Under the pieces are notes generated by a model. It searched no databases and had not been told where the DNA came from. It saw nothing but the letters and a program-made list of their open reading frames with translations. 64,000 nt of DNA from positions 124,001 to 188,000 of the forward strand of contig ML978204.1 of assembly GCA_010015745.1 (NCBI GenBank). Reading direction: 5' to 3'. A program made the position numbers and the translations under genes. Position 1 is the stretch's first letter. Every line of letters starts with the position of its first letter. This DNA is from Setomelanomma holmii (taxonomy: Eukaryota; Ascomycota; Dothideomycetes; Pleosporales; Phaeosphaeriaceae). Of the stretch, positions 32,737 through 43,612 are shown in pieces.

Positions 32737-35700
32737 CTATCCCACCTTCGACCCATCATACCCTCCCTCATCCCTCCCGATCTCATAACCTGGCCTATCC
32801 GCCTCCGCCAAACTCTCAGGATCAATATACCTGCACGTCAACGCAAACCTCAACTTCCCACTATGCTCAACCGCATGCTCATAATACCTCTGTATGTCCG
32901 CGCCATGCATGACCACGATATCTCCATGGCCGAGTTCCATCTTAAGCACTCCTCTCGCATTCCCTGAGGACTTGAGCTTCAAGTCCTTAGGGATCTGTTT
33001 CATTCTTGCGCGGTACGCTTTTGGATCTGTTGTCTTGAGCTTCTCGAGCTCTGGGTGTAGTTCCATTCGCTCGGCATATTTCTGACATCCAGGCAACGGC
33101 ATCGAATCGTCGTAGACACCTGCTGCACTTGAGCCGTTATAGTGCTTAGCCTTCATGCGTATGCGCATTGTGCCCGGTGCGCCTAGACTCAGCGTCGCAA
33201 TCGTTGGTCCGAGACCGTCTTCGCCATCGTCGTGGTAGGAGATTTTCTGAGCCTCAAAGTAGCCGAGCGCAAGAACCTCATTGAACTCCTTATCGTTCCA
33301 CTTTGCGCTGAATTCCTGCACGCTTTGGCCTGAGTCTTGGCTGAGGAGGTACTGGACTGCCCAATTCAAACGGCTGCGCGTTTGCGTAATCGGTGCTGCT
33401 GCACCTTCGAATGAGTGCGAGGCTGTGGCTGCGATGAACTTGTACGGCATGCCGTAATTCACTGTGAAGTGGCGGCAGCACGTCTCTCCCTTGAGTTGGC
33501 CATTTGGCATGGGCCGGCGGCGGAGATCGATGTCGGTCAGTTGAAGTTGTTCGAACATTGAGTCTGGACCGTTGGGTTCGGAGATGACGGACTTGTTGGC
33601 GATCATGTGCGTGATGAAGCCCGAGATGCCAGGGATGGTGTACCGATTGATGCGGTAGCTGTGAGCGAAGGAGACGCACACGGAGACGAGAGGGCTGTGG
33701 GTGTCGCGGGATAGTGTGTAAGACTCCGTGAGTGGCCAGAAGGGATCTCGCAAAATGACGGCGGATATGAGCGTGTGTTGTGGCTCGCGTTTGAAATCAC
33801 AGTTCGGGTTTGCACAATACCAGCCCATCCAGCTCAGACGAGAGTTGCATCGACCGCATTCGGGACATACCATGCCCGCCCAAAAAGCTTGCGAAGTGTC
33901 TTCGCCAGGGGTAGAGTAGCTCGAGAGCTCGGTGCTGTTGGACTGGAGAGGATAGTCGCTGTCGTCGTTCGGCCAAGGTGTCTTTTGCTTGAGAAAGCGG
34001 GGATCGTAGATAAGAGATGCTTCGTTGGGTTCGTTTGTTGTCTTGCGCGTACCTGATGGAGAACTACCGCCAAATTGCCAGAATATGGAGCAGTTGGGTT
34101 GTAGACACATCCAGCCATTCAGATATACTTGAGTCGATGTGATCTGACAAGAAGCACAAGTCTGTTTGACAGGTAGGCCTAGAGATCCTGGGTCGAGAAA
34201 CGAGTATTGGCCCTCCGGCGTCCACCAAGACGGCTTCTTGGTATTGAGCTTCTCGAATCGATAGCGTAGGATCTTACTGTTGCCACTCTTCTCAACCCAT
34301 ATGTCTGTCGGCTTGAAGTAGTCCAGCACACAGTACTGATGTGGAGGCTGCGATGGAATGTGAGGATTATCAACACCAGTAATTATGACAACTGGATTGA
34401 AGTGTTTCATACAATTCCTGAGTGCTTGCACAGTCTTCGTGTCTTTGACCTGATCTTTGCTGCTCTTCATATCACCTGACTCTTTGTCTTTGATCAGGCC
34501 ACCACCGGCCCGCGAAATGACGACGTCGCTGTCCATGTAGTCTCGTGCATGAGCGACTTGATCAAACATGAAGCCTCGAACGAAGTCGCCGGTGGAGTAA
34601 CATGCGCTCTGGTAGCTGCGGAAGTAGTGCAAAGTCTCGCATAGCTCTTGACGACCATCTGCCCATACTTCAGGTTGACCAGCCGGCGCTGGCTTCGTCG
34701 CACCTGGCTGACGATTCGCATAAAGATCAGCGGCAATCCTGTGGAGATGATCTAGTTGAGAGTTCCCGAAACCTGTGGTTTTTGATGGCTGCTCAACGTC
34801 CATCTCATCTTCCGTTGTTACATCTGACTCCGCGTCTTGATCTGTTTCTTGTGACACGAGCTTTGGTGGAACCCATGGCGGGGACAGCAGTATGGTTGGT
34901 TGAGTAGAATCGCATGTATGCGAAGGGGAAACAGGGGAGACTTCATTGTCAGCCAGAGCTTCATGCGATACATCATGTGGCGGTCGAAGTGTTGGAAGCG
35001 CAACTGGATGGGCTTCAATCTCCCAACGCTGAGACCACTTGGGAGGAGTAAACTTGACTGCTATGAAATCGAGATCAAGATCCTCATTCTCCTCTTCGAC
35101 AGTCGGCAATGTAGGGATATCATAAGGACGAGTGACCGTGTTGGTGGCCTGAGAGCTGAATGAACTGCCGCCTTGACTTGAGGCTGGGATCGGCGGTAAT
35201 GCTGACTGGGCACACTGCTCTTCATCCTCATGTGTGGACTGTCCGCTAATAGTTTGAAAGCTGGAGTTCTGCCTCGATATCAGAACGTGTAGTGCGCTAA
35301 CACTGAAGAATGACATACCTTATCATTGCCTGGTTCAGAGATCTCCCTTGATCTTCCTGCATCATTTGAAAGCGTGCTTTCATCCTGTGGGCACATAGAG
35401 AGATCTCCTTGCCCGGCTGAACAGGTTTTGCTTCTGAGACGACTGGGAAACTTAAGCACAGCAATCTTTGATTGCTTCTGTGTGGCCTTCTTTGTTCTCT
35501 TTTTTGGCACGTGCAGAGCCTTCGTAGCAGCATTCTTTGCTCTTGCGGGTTTGCGACAGGCACGCTTCGCTATGGGTGCTTGCGCTTGAGCTTCATCTTC
35601 GCCGATTGCGGGAGGCTGTATCGATGCAACATCGTTCTTGTTCTTGTTGAGAACTGTCCTTGTTATCTTTGGTGTGGGCAGTTGAACTTCAAGGGCTGAC

Positions 35701-36290
35701 GTTGTGGTACGCTTGCGCTTTCGTAATTGGCGCGAAGACGAAGTTGAGGTTTGGGTACCATCAATTATAGCGACAGACTCCTCTATATTCTTGACAGTGT
35801 CTTTCTTGGCCTTCTTCAGTGGCGTCTCGTTGGCGACATTTGGGGCCGAGGCATGCTCCTTTCGCTTTGGAGATCGAACTTGTTTGTATTTTGGTCCCCG
35901 TTCTCCCTCTATCTTTCCTGAAGATTGGATGCTTTCGAGAGTTTCGATCTGTTCGGAGGCGCTGTCCTTTACACTGCCAGAGCTCGACTCGCTGGAGACC
36001 TTCGTATACTGCTTATGAGTTGCAAAGGGCCGGCGCGGGCGTTGCGACGCTACAGTAGCGTACAGCCTCCAATCGAATCTGATTTCCGGCTGTGGCACGA
36101 TATCTTGAGACTCTGACAATTTGTGTGACGCATCATCATCACTCTTGGAGCTTTCCTGGTTGACTTCGCTGACCGGTGAGACGCAGCACGCAGCTCCGGA
36201 TTCGTCATCCCAGATGCTTGAAAGATTGGTGGTGACAGTGTCGGTCGAGTCGCGCGTCCGCCTCGTAGGCTGCGGCGTCTGCATATTCAT
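32737..36290 (-). CDS. AlkB-type 2OG-Fe(II) dioxygenase with SRA-like and zinc regions
   Basis: Two exons on the minus strand, 36290-35319 and 35268-32737, intron 35318-35269 (50 bp, GTATGT...CAG, phase 0), giving 1167 residues. The first 500 residues are disordered, with basic patches (PLKKAKKD, RQLRKRKR) that suggest nuclear location. Residues about 545-680 read in SRA-domain order: VVISRAGGG, ALRNC, NPVVIITG, then YCVLDYFKPTDIWVEKSGN and RYRF. Two cysteine clusters follow: C695, C698, C712, C717 and C792, C795, C809, C814. The C-terminal dioxygenase has the iron ligands His1003 and Asp1005 (YHDDGED), His1122 (YYEHAV) and Arg1131/Arg1137 for 2-oxoglutarate. I infer oxidation of modified nucleic-acid bases guided by a base-reading module. 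The SRA call is by eye and is the weakest part. Confidence 0.8.
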
Positions 36291-37044
36291 TGACTGCTGA
36301 TGTACGAATCCCACGATGACTGAGTAAGATCTTGGTAAGGGAAATGTCTGGTGCAGTATGAAGGGATTGCGATGAGGAAAGACAACAAAGATGGTGAGCT
36401 CGCGACGGTGCAAGCTTGATTGTATTGTGACCAGTTGCGCGGTAGGCAACAATAGGAAGAGGGGTGAAGACGAGACTTCGGCAGAGAAACGCTGGACGTC
36501 GAGTGCCTTCACCTGCGACTTCTGGTCGATGACGGTGGGGAACTAGCCGCAACTTGTACCTCTTGGCCATGGTACACAGCGTGCCCGGCGATCTCGCGCA
36601 GCACCACGACCCATCATGATCATGATCAGGTGGCTTGAACATGCTCCCATGCGAGAATGACAAAAGTGAGTTTGTGAGACTGATGAAGTGAAGCGTTACT
36701 GCGATAGACTTGAGACGCAGCGCCAAGCCGGCTATCTGTTTTGGTACAGCATCCCGTCAGCTCGGCCGAGATGTCGGCTTCTTCCCCAGCTTCTCCACAC
36801 GCGAGCACTGGCGACGGCGTCGGCTGCGAGGAGCGGCCAGCATCCGAACAGCCTACTAGCGTCATCACTGGCAATGTTCGGCGAGTTCGTGCTCCCTTGC
36901 GTTGTTATAAGGCTCAGGCCCCTGCACAAATCTTGGACGTGTATCGTGTAGTCGTCTCTACCCAATTGGCTTGTCCTTATTGTAAGTACGCGCGCGGAAT
37001 TGCGGCCATAGACTTTGCTAACATAGTCGGAGATAGCGCGCAAC
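36291..37044. promoter_or_regulatory. Divergent promoter, AlkB-type gene and acyl-CoA ligase
   Basis: About 750 bp between divergent ATGs. On the plus strand GTAAGT at 36981, followed by GATAG just before the ligase ATG, could be a 5' leader intron. No other gene is convincing. Confidence 0.35.
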
Positions 37045-39043
37045 ATGGTCTTCGTTCCTCCGTCGTGGGTGCCGCAGCTGCCCTTCGACCCGCCCGACTC
37101 GATCCCCATCTGCGATTTCATGCTGGATGAGAGATATGGCAGACACCCGCTCGGCTACTCGCACAGTCCCTTCACCTGCGGCCTCACAGGCAAGACGTAC
37201 CCGAGTTTGGATGTTAAGGAGCGCGTCGATTGGCTTGCGCGAGGACTGGCGAAGGAGCTGGGCTTCCAGCCAAACAAGGGCTCCGAGTGGGACAAGGTCA
37301 TTGCCGTCTACTCGGTGAACACGGTGGGTGCATCACAAAGACCGCGCACCATCTCCCTGACGCATGACAGATTGACACTCTGCCACTCGCATGGGCTACC
37401 CACCGCCTAGGAGGCGTCCAGTCACCCGCGAACGCCGCTTACAACGCCTCTGAGCTCGAATACCAACTGAAGAACTCTGGCGCGAAGGCCCTGTTCACAT
37501 GCGTACCGCTGCTCGAAGTTGCGCGCGAGGCGGCCAAGAACAGCGGCATCCCAGAGAATCGCATCTACATTCTAGATGTGCCGGAGAAGTTTGCGGGTAG
37601 CAAAGGCGCGCCCAAGGGCATGAAGACGGTGGATGACTTCATCCGCGAGGGCAAGGCGCTCGATCGCCTGGAACCGTTGAATTGGGCATCCGGCGATGGC
37701 GCAAAGAGGACCGCTTTCCTCTGCTACTCCAGCGGCACGTCTGGACTGCCCAAGGGCGTCATGATTTCGCATCGCAATGTTATTGCCAACACAAGTATGC
37801 TGAACTAGACCACCTGGAGTCGATTTGGCTGACCAATGCAGTGCAAATCGCTACCTTCGAAAAGCCATACAGAGACACGATGATCAAGGATTTGCGCAAC
37901 CAGTCAGACTACACCGAGAATGTCCTCGGACTTTTGCCCATGTCGCATATCTATGGGTTGGTTGTCATCTGTCACGCAAGCGTCTACCGCGGCGACGGCG
38001 TCATTGTGCTACCCAAGTTCGAGTTCGCATCAACATTGCAGGCTGTCCAAGACCACAAGATCAACTCGCTATTCTTGGTACGTATCAGACTGCTTTGGTA
38101 ATGCACACTCGCTGACATTGCCAAGGTCCCTCCCATCATCATCCTGATGACCAAGAACCCGCAAATGCTTGCCAAGTACGACCTTAGCTCAGTATGGTCG
38201 CTGTTCACTGGCGCAGCACCGCTCGGACAAGAGACTGCCGAGGACTTGCAAAAGATCTTCCCCTCGTGGAAGATTCGCCAAGGCTATGGTACGCACACCT
38301 TTGATCATAGATGATGACGGTCTAATTCTGAATAGGTCTTACCGAGACATGCACCGTTGTCTGCTCATCATCACCCAAGGATATCTGGTTTGGCTCATCC
38401 GGTTCTCTCTTGCCAGGCATCGAAGTCAAGATCGTCACCATCGAAGGCGTTGAGATTACTGGCTACGATCAGCCTGGCGAGCTGCTTGTCAAGTCACCGG
38501 CAGTCGTCCTCGGCTATCTAAACAACGACAAAGCCAACAAGGAAACCTTCCAAGACGGGTACATGCGAACTGGTGACGAGGCTGTCATCCGCAAGGCACC
38601 GTCAGGCAATGAGCACATCTTCATCACAGATCGCATCAAGGAGTTGATCAAGGTCAAGGTAGGCCGCTCTCCTACACGCGGGGCCACACAAACTAACAGA
38701 ATGCTAGGGTCACCAAGTCGCTCCGGCGGAGCTCGAAGCTCATCTTCTTACCCATCCCGCGGTCAATGACTGCGCCGTGATTCAGGTTCCAGACGAACGA
38801 GCAGGCGAAGTCCCCAAAGCCTACGTCGTCAAGTCGCCATCAGTTGGCCTCGAAGAGAATGATAGAGTCATTGCGCGCGAGATCCAAAAACACGTTGAAA
38901 AACACAAGGCGCATTACAAGTGGCTTGTTGGAGGCGTCGAATTCATCGATGAGATTCCCAAATCGCCATCAGGCAAGATTCTGAGGCGATTCCTGAGAGA
39001 CAAGGAGAAGGAGAACAGGAGGAAGGCTGGGGCGAAATTGTGA
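37045..39043 (+). CDS. Peroxisomal acyl-CoA ligase, 4-coumarate-CoA ligase-like
   Basis: Six exons: 37045-37323, 37371-37794, 37842-38077, 38126-38288, 38336-38658 and 38708-39043, giving 586 residues. All five introns are 47-49 bp. ANL-superfamily motifs: phosphate loop YSSGTSGLPKGV (212-223), aromatic/adenine motif QGYGLTET, hinge region YMRTGDEA and FITDRIKELIK, and the catalytic-lysine motif KSPSGKILRR near the C-terminus. The last three residues, AKL, are a peroxisomal targeting signal type 1. It should activate a carboxylic acid as acyl-AMP and then CoA thioester inside peroxisomes. Fungal relatives act on phenylpropanoid or medium-chain acids; substrate here is unknown. It converges on isovaleryl-CoA dehydrogenase 325 bp away. 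Confidence 0.88.
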
Positions 39044-39368
39044 GCGACTGGGTGTGAGCAAGTGTGCTGTAAGATGTTTTGCAACTGCTGTATATAGCTC
39101 AGTGTGCGTTGGCTATCTAGCGCTTGGAATGTGATGCATTCTCAGTCTCGACTTACTCATAGATAGAGTGTACAAATGACGTGTGTGCGGCACGGACATG
39201 CGCCTTAATTAGAAACACATGCCATGAATGACTCCCTAATGCCCATGCTTGAATCAAACCAATGCTCAACTTTTTCCCAACTCATTTCCATTCTAATCCC
39301 CAAACCCCAAACCCCTAGAGAAGCCTCCTTCCTCAATCTACAAGCCACGCTCATCCCAATGCCTCAAC
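39044..39368. other. Convergent 3' interval, ligase and IVD
   Basis: About 325 bp between two stop codons on opposite strands. It should hold both polyadenylation regions; no gene. Confidence 0.5.
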
Positions 39369-40724
39369 TCACATCTCCTGCTTCCACTCCTTATTAAACG
39401 CCCGTCCAATAACCATTCTCCTGACCTCACTCGTCCCCGCCCCAATCTCATACAGTTTCGCATCTCTCAAAATCCTGCCCACGGGAACTTCATTCATGTA
39501 CCCCATACCGCCCATCAACTGCACCGCATCCGCCGCAACCTCGCTCGCCCTCTCCGCCGCGTACAAAATCGCGCCTGCGCAGTCTTGCGTCCGGACTTCT
39601 GGGTTGGCGTGCGATTCGTCGACAGCGCGCGCCACGCTGTATGTGAAGGACTGCGAGGCGCGGAATTTGGTGTACATGTCTGCTAACTTCCCCTGAACGA
39701 GCTGATTGTGCGCAATCGGGATGCCGAATTGTTTCCGCTGATGCGTGTACGGCAGGACGTTGTCGAGACTGGCTTGCATCAAGCCCAGGGGTCCCGCGCT
39801 CAATACCAAACGCTCGAGGTCCAGGCCTTCCATGAGCACGCGGACACCTTTGTTGACTTGGCCGAGCACGTTTTCGGACGGCACGAAGACGTCGTCGAAG
39901 ACGAGTTCGCCCGTGTTGGAGCCGCGCATGCCGAGCTTGTCGAGTTTCTTGGTGATGCTGAAGCCTTTGGTGGACGTTTCGACGATGAAGGCGGTTATGC
40001 CTTTGGATGCGGCGTCGGGTTGGGTTTTTGCGTAGACGACGATTGTGTGTGCGTCTGGGCCCTGTCACCACGCTTACTATCAGCTCTGCGTCCCTACAGA
40101 AGGAAAGGATGTAGGCTTGTGACAATGTACGTTTGTGATCCACATCTTGGTCCCATTGAGTAGATACCCTCCATCCACCTCCTTCGCTGTAGTCTTCATA
40201 CTAACAACATCACTCCCAGCACTATGCTCGCTCATCGCCAGCGCTCCAATCTGCTCCCCACTAATCAGGCCTGGGAGATACTTCTTCTTTTGTTCTGCGT
40301 TGCCATTCAGCATCAACTGATTTACACACAGCTGGCTATGCGCGGCATAACTCAGCCCTATGCTCCCACTCGCGCGCGACAGTTCCTCCATCACGACGCA
40401 ATGTGCCTGGTATCCCATCGCTAGACCACCAAACTCTTCGTCGGCGGTTATGCCTAGGAACCCTGCTTCGCCGAACTTTGGCCACATGCCGTTGGGGAAC
40501 TCATTGTCGCGGTCTGTCTTGGCTGCTACTTCCTCTGGAATTTCCCGACGTGCAAATTCGCGGACTGATTCTCGCAATTCGTCGAGGTCGGATTGTGATG
40601 GCGGCGAGAAGTTGGTCGGGTGTTTTGTCGAGGCGTGTCTGATGGCGGCGAGGCGTGCGGTCTGGGAGGAGCGGATGAGGGGTCGCACGGTACTTGTGAG
40701 GAGGCGGGGTGTTAATGAAGCCAT
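39369..40724 (-). CDS. Isovaleryl-CoA dehydrogenase, mitochondrial
   Basis: Two exons on the minus strand, 40724-40131 and 40061-39369, intron 40130-40062 (69 bp, phase 0), giving 428 residues, the family's usual length. The start has a mitochondrial-type leader rich in R, S and T (MASLTPRLLTSTVRPLIRSS). Acyl-CoA dehydrogenase motifs: ALAMSEHSAGSDV (FAD site), MWITN, GMRGSNTGELVFDDV, and C-terminal QLMGGMGYMNE and IGAGTSEVRRMVIGR. The segment GLDLERLVLSAGPLG carries the glutamate at the position used as catalytic base in isovaleryl-CoA dehydrogenases, rather than the later one of other ACADs. It oxidises isovaleryl-CoA to 3-methylcrotonyl-CoA in leucine breakdown, passing electrons to ETF. 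Confidence 0.92.
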
Positions 40725-41000
40725 TTTGCAGGAATTGTGTGTATTTTGCAGTGTGACAAGTGTACAGACGAAAAAGTGTGATGATGCTTCGCTCGGTTTG
40801 CAGCGGCTGTACGCGCCGAGGCTCCTTCCAAGCTGGGAAATGCGGAGTGTGCACGGTGCAATGACGGGTTTGATCTGGGGTAATGGATGCACGTGAGCGG
40901 GAGAATTCCGTCCTTGCATGTTTCACCAGAAGTCTTTGGAGACGAGTTGCAAGTACAATCGCATGGGACTTTTGATTCAGAAATGAAACAGAAGAGCTTT

Positions 41001-41699
41001 TCACAGCTCCTCAACCTTCTTCATGCCTCTTCCGTTGCACTCCCCGACATCCAGCGCCACCAGGAATCTGCTCACAGCATTATACGCTGCCACAGTCGCC
41101 GTCAATTCCACCACCTGCTTGTCATCCAAAAACTTCTTGAGCGCCTCTACCGTCTCATCCTCCACCTGCACCCCAATAGTCATCTGATCCGTATACACCA
41201 GCACCGCCTTCTCATCCTCCCCAAGTATCCCCGTGCCCCAATCGTTGCGCTTCCAATCACGTCCGTTAACAGGTGATTCAAAAGCTGCTTGTAGCGTTTC
41301 TTTCGAGACGCCGGCTTTCAATGCGAGAGCGGCATGTACGTCCCATTCGTGTACGGCGTGGTTGAGCACGGCGACGCGGCTTATAGCGAGTTCTTTGAGA
41401 CCCTCTGGGACGCTGGTCTTGGTGCGAATCGCGCCGATGAACGAGTTCCACCCGTCGGCGACAGAGGGGTTGTGTAGCAGCGCAAGGTCGAGGGGGATAA
41501 GCGGGCGCGGTTTGCGGCGCTCGGCGATGCGTTCGTAGATTGGGCGGGCTTCTTCACTCGGTGGCTCAGACGGGGCGTATGGGACGCGCATGCTGAAGGT
41601 AGATGATGTGGTGAATAGTCGTGGGTGTGACTTTGTGAGGGTTGAAATTGGGCGAGGTACGTTGAGACGGGTAGAATTAGTGAAGATGCAAAGGACCAT
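41001..41699 (-). CDS. Carboxymuconolactone decarboxylase-like protein
   Basis: Single-exon minus-strand frame; from the ATG at 41699 it has 232 residues. The leader (RPISTLTKSHPRLFTTSSTF) looks mitochondrial. The core has the AhpD/CMD-type helical pattern: LALLHNPSVADGWNSFIGAI, ELAISRVAVLNHAVHEWDVH and VVELTATVAAYNAVSRFLVALDV. The usual CxxC of AhpD peroxidases is absent, with NHAVHEW in its place, as in many fungal CMD-like proteins. CMD enzymes decarboxylate gamma-carboxymuconolactone in bacteria; fungi normally lack that step, so the real role may be different. A shorter start at 41591 (MRVPYAPSEPP, 196 residues) is possible because a TATA-like element lies only 32-38 bp before 41699. It is the minus-strand neighbour of an intradiol dioxygenase. 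Confidence 0.7.
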   Translation of the reverse strand: MVLCIFTNSTRLNVPRPISTLTKSHPRLFTTSSTFSMRVPYAPSEPPSEEARPIYERIAERRKPRPLIPLDLALLHNPSVADGWNSFIGAIRTKTSVPEGLKELAISRVAVLNHAVHEWDVHAALALKAGVSKETLQAAFESPVNGRDWKRNDWGTGILGEDEKAVLVYTDQMTIGVQVEDETVEALKKFLDDKQVVELTATVAAYNAVSRFLVALDVGECNGRGMKKVEEL

Positions 41700-41730
41700 T
41701 GAGCTAGAAAAGTGGGCGGACGGGTTACGT

Positions 41731-41737
41731 TTATATA
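41731..41737 (-). promoter_or_regulatory. TATA-like element of CMD-like gene
   Basis: TATATAA on the minus strand. Its closeness to the ATG at 41699 leaves almost no leader and is the reason the start at 41591 is kept as an alternative. Confidence 0.35.
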
Positions 41738-41982
41738 CTGATGCACATGCAGGGACTAGAGAGAGCTTTCCCCACAGTGACACCGCGACAGCGATTTCGG
41801 CGGAGCGCATATGGCTTGTGAAGACGTCGGATTCATGGTCTTTGCAAGCAAAGTCTCACCATTGGAGCATTGGAGGAGGTACCCACCTTTCAATGGTCGT
41901 GACATTCATTTTGATGCAGAACACCCAGAGTATCGTTATATACAAGATCGAAGATCAACGCCGGTAAATGCTACATCCACTT

Positions 41983-43059
41983 TTACATCCTGCTTCGCTC
42001 GTCGAAGACGTTTGGCAGCCTTGGAATGCCCTCCAAACGACCGGTCTTTTTGCCTGTTGGCGCCAATGTGACATTGTAGAGGAGATCTAGCTTCGCCTTG
42101 GGGTCGTTGGTAGGCTTGAAGTCGAGCAGCAGATCATCCTTGACGGCAAAGACGGTGTCGTTGGTGACCCATTGGTCGTCGCGGGGGTATAGCTGGGTAA
42201 TCAATGGTTTGTAGCCCTCTGCTGAGACCATAAGGTGGATGTGTGCGGGGCGGAAAGGATGGCGGTCCATGACCTTGAAGAGCTGGCCAGCAGCGCCTAC
42301 ATATTTGTTAGTAAAGCATGTTCGCCATAACGAGGACGGTTAGACTCACCATCAGTAGGCAGCGAGTACGCAGTTGGCTTGTAGCAGTAGTACCAGTACT
42401 CGCCGTTCTCGTTTGTTGTGAACTTGCCCCTCAAGTTGTTGGGCTCTTGGTTCTCAGGGTCCTGGAAGTCGTACTTTCCGTTTGCGCTCGCTTGCCAGAT
42501 GTCAATGACCGCATTGGGGATACCCTTCTTAGTGTCCAGATCCCGCACAACACCGTGCATCAGCGCAGTCTGACCATCGGGATGTGGGTTGCGGATGATG
42601 GTGTCGCCGAGATCGCGGAAGGGAGAGTGGGGCGACCAGAATGGACCGAGAATTGTGGAGGAAGTGGGTGTCTCGCCAGACTCGTTAATGTGCTTGTGTG
42701 CGATTTCGTCGACTAGTCTGGCAGAGTGTCAATATTGCAAATCACCAGAAACGTGTATGGCGGGCTTACGATTCGACGCCGAGGACGTCCGAAATGCGAT
42801 GAGCTTCATTTCTGGTGTCTGTGGTTGTCTTGCCAATGGAGTTGACAAATTTGACGCCATCGAACCACTCCTCGTTCGTGAGCTCGACTTCGCGAATGAA
42901 GTCGTGAAGATGTGTGATGAGCGATGTCAATACAAATCGTGTCCGGTCAGGGACGGCTGGTCCCATGGCATTAATGACGGCAGCTGTGAAGTTGGGGTCG
43001 AAGCGGTGCTTCGCGTCACCCTCCTGGTACTTTGGCGCGGTCTGAGTGTTGGGATCCAT
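41983..43059 (-). CDS. Intradiol ring-cleavage dioxygenase (catechol/hydroxyquinol 1,2-type)
   Basis: Three exons on the minus strand: 43059-42770, 42717-42350 and 42296-41983 (introns 52 and 53 bp), giving 323 residues. The N-terminal helical dimerisation domain (ITHLHDFIREVELTNEEW) is that of catechol and hydroxyquinol dioxygenases and is absent from protocatechuate enzymes. The catalytic domain has DIWQASANGKYDFQ and GEYWYYCYKPTAYSLPTDG, each with an iron-ligand tyrosine, and RPAHIHLMV with both iron-ligand histidines. It should insert O2 into a catechol between the two hydroxyl groups in the cytosol, forming a muconate. Sequence alone does not decide catechol versus hydroxyquinol. It is divergent to the lactonizing enzyme at 43613. 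Confidence 0.9.
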
Positions 43060-43612
43060 TGTGAATGTGTAGAATACGAGACTTGATAGGAAGAGGTGTG
43101 GCAAGCTTCAAGAAGGAGAATAGAAGTTTGGTTAATGATGTCTACATCTGGGGAAGCAAGACTCTTTATGTACCGCGCACATCACTCAGCATCTAGCCAA
43201 CCGAATTGACACCGTTAACAATCGCCGTGTCTCTAGCCGGCGCATCAGGCGATGCGCTTAGACAGAATCTACTGCGGCATGCTGCGACGGCTTTGGGACT
43301 TGTGCGAGCGAGAACGCGAGGGAGTGCCGAACGTTGCGCCATCTGGAGCGTGGCTGCCCCGCAGTCGCCGGGGTACGCTGGCGAATAGGAATGCGAGGAT
43401 AAAGGGTGAACTCTTAACCGCCGCTTTTCCTCGTCATAAAGTCTTTTGCCCCGCCTTCGGATTCGAGCGCGGAAAGTTTACTAACACTGGACCGAGATGG
43501 GTCGCGACTTCTTGGTGTGCATGGTGCGCGCGACAAGTCAATTGACTCTGGACATGTTGTCGATTGGTCTTACATGAGCAGATCCCAATTGTAAAGGAGA
43601 AGAAGCATCAAC
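43060..43612. promoter_or_regulatory. Divergent promoter, dioxygenase and lactonizing enzyme
   Basis: About 550 bp between divergent ATGs of two genes acting on consecutive pathway intermediates. CGG/CCG triplets are frequent near 43235-43380, as expected for a Zn2Cys6 target, but no spaced pair stands out. No gene-like frame here is convincing. Confidence 0.45.
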
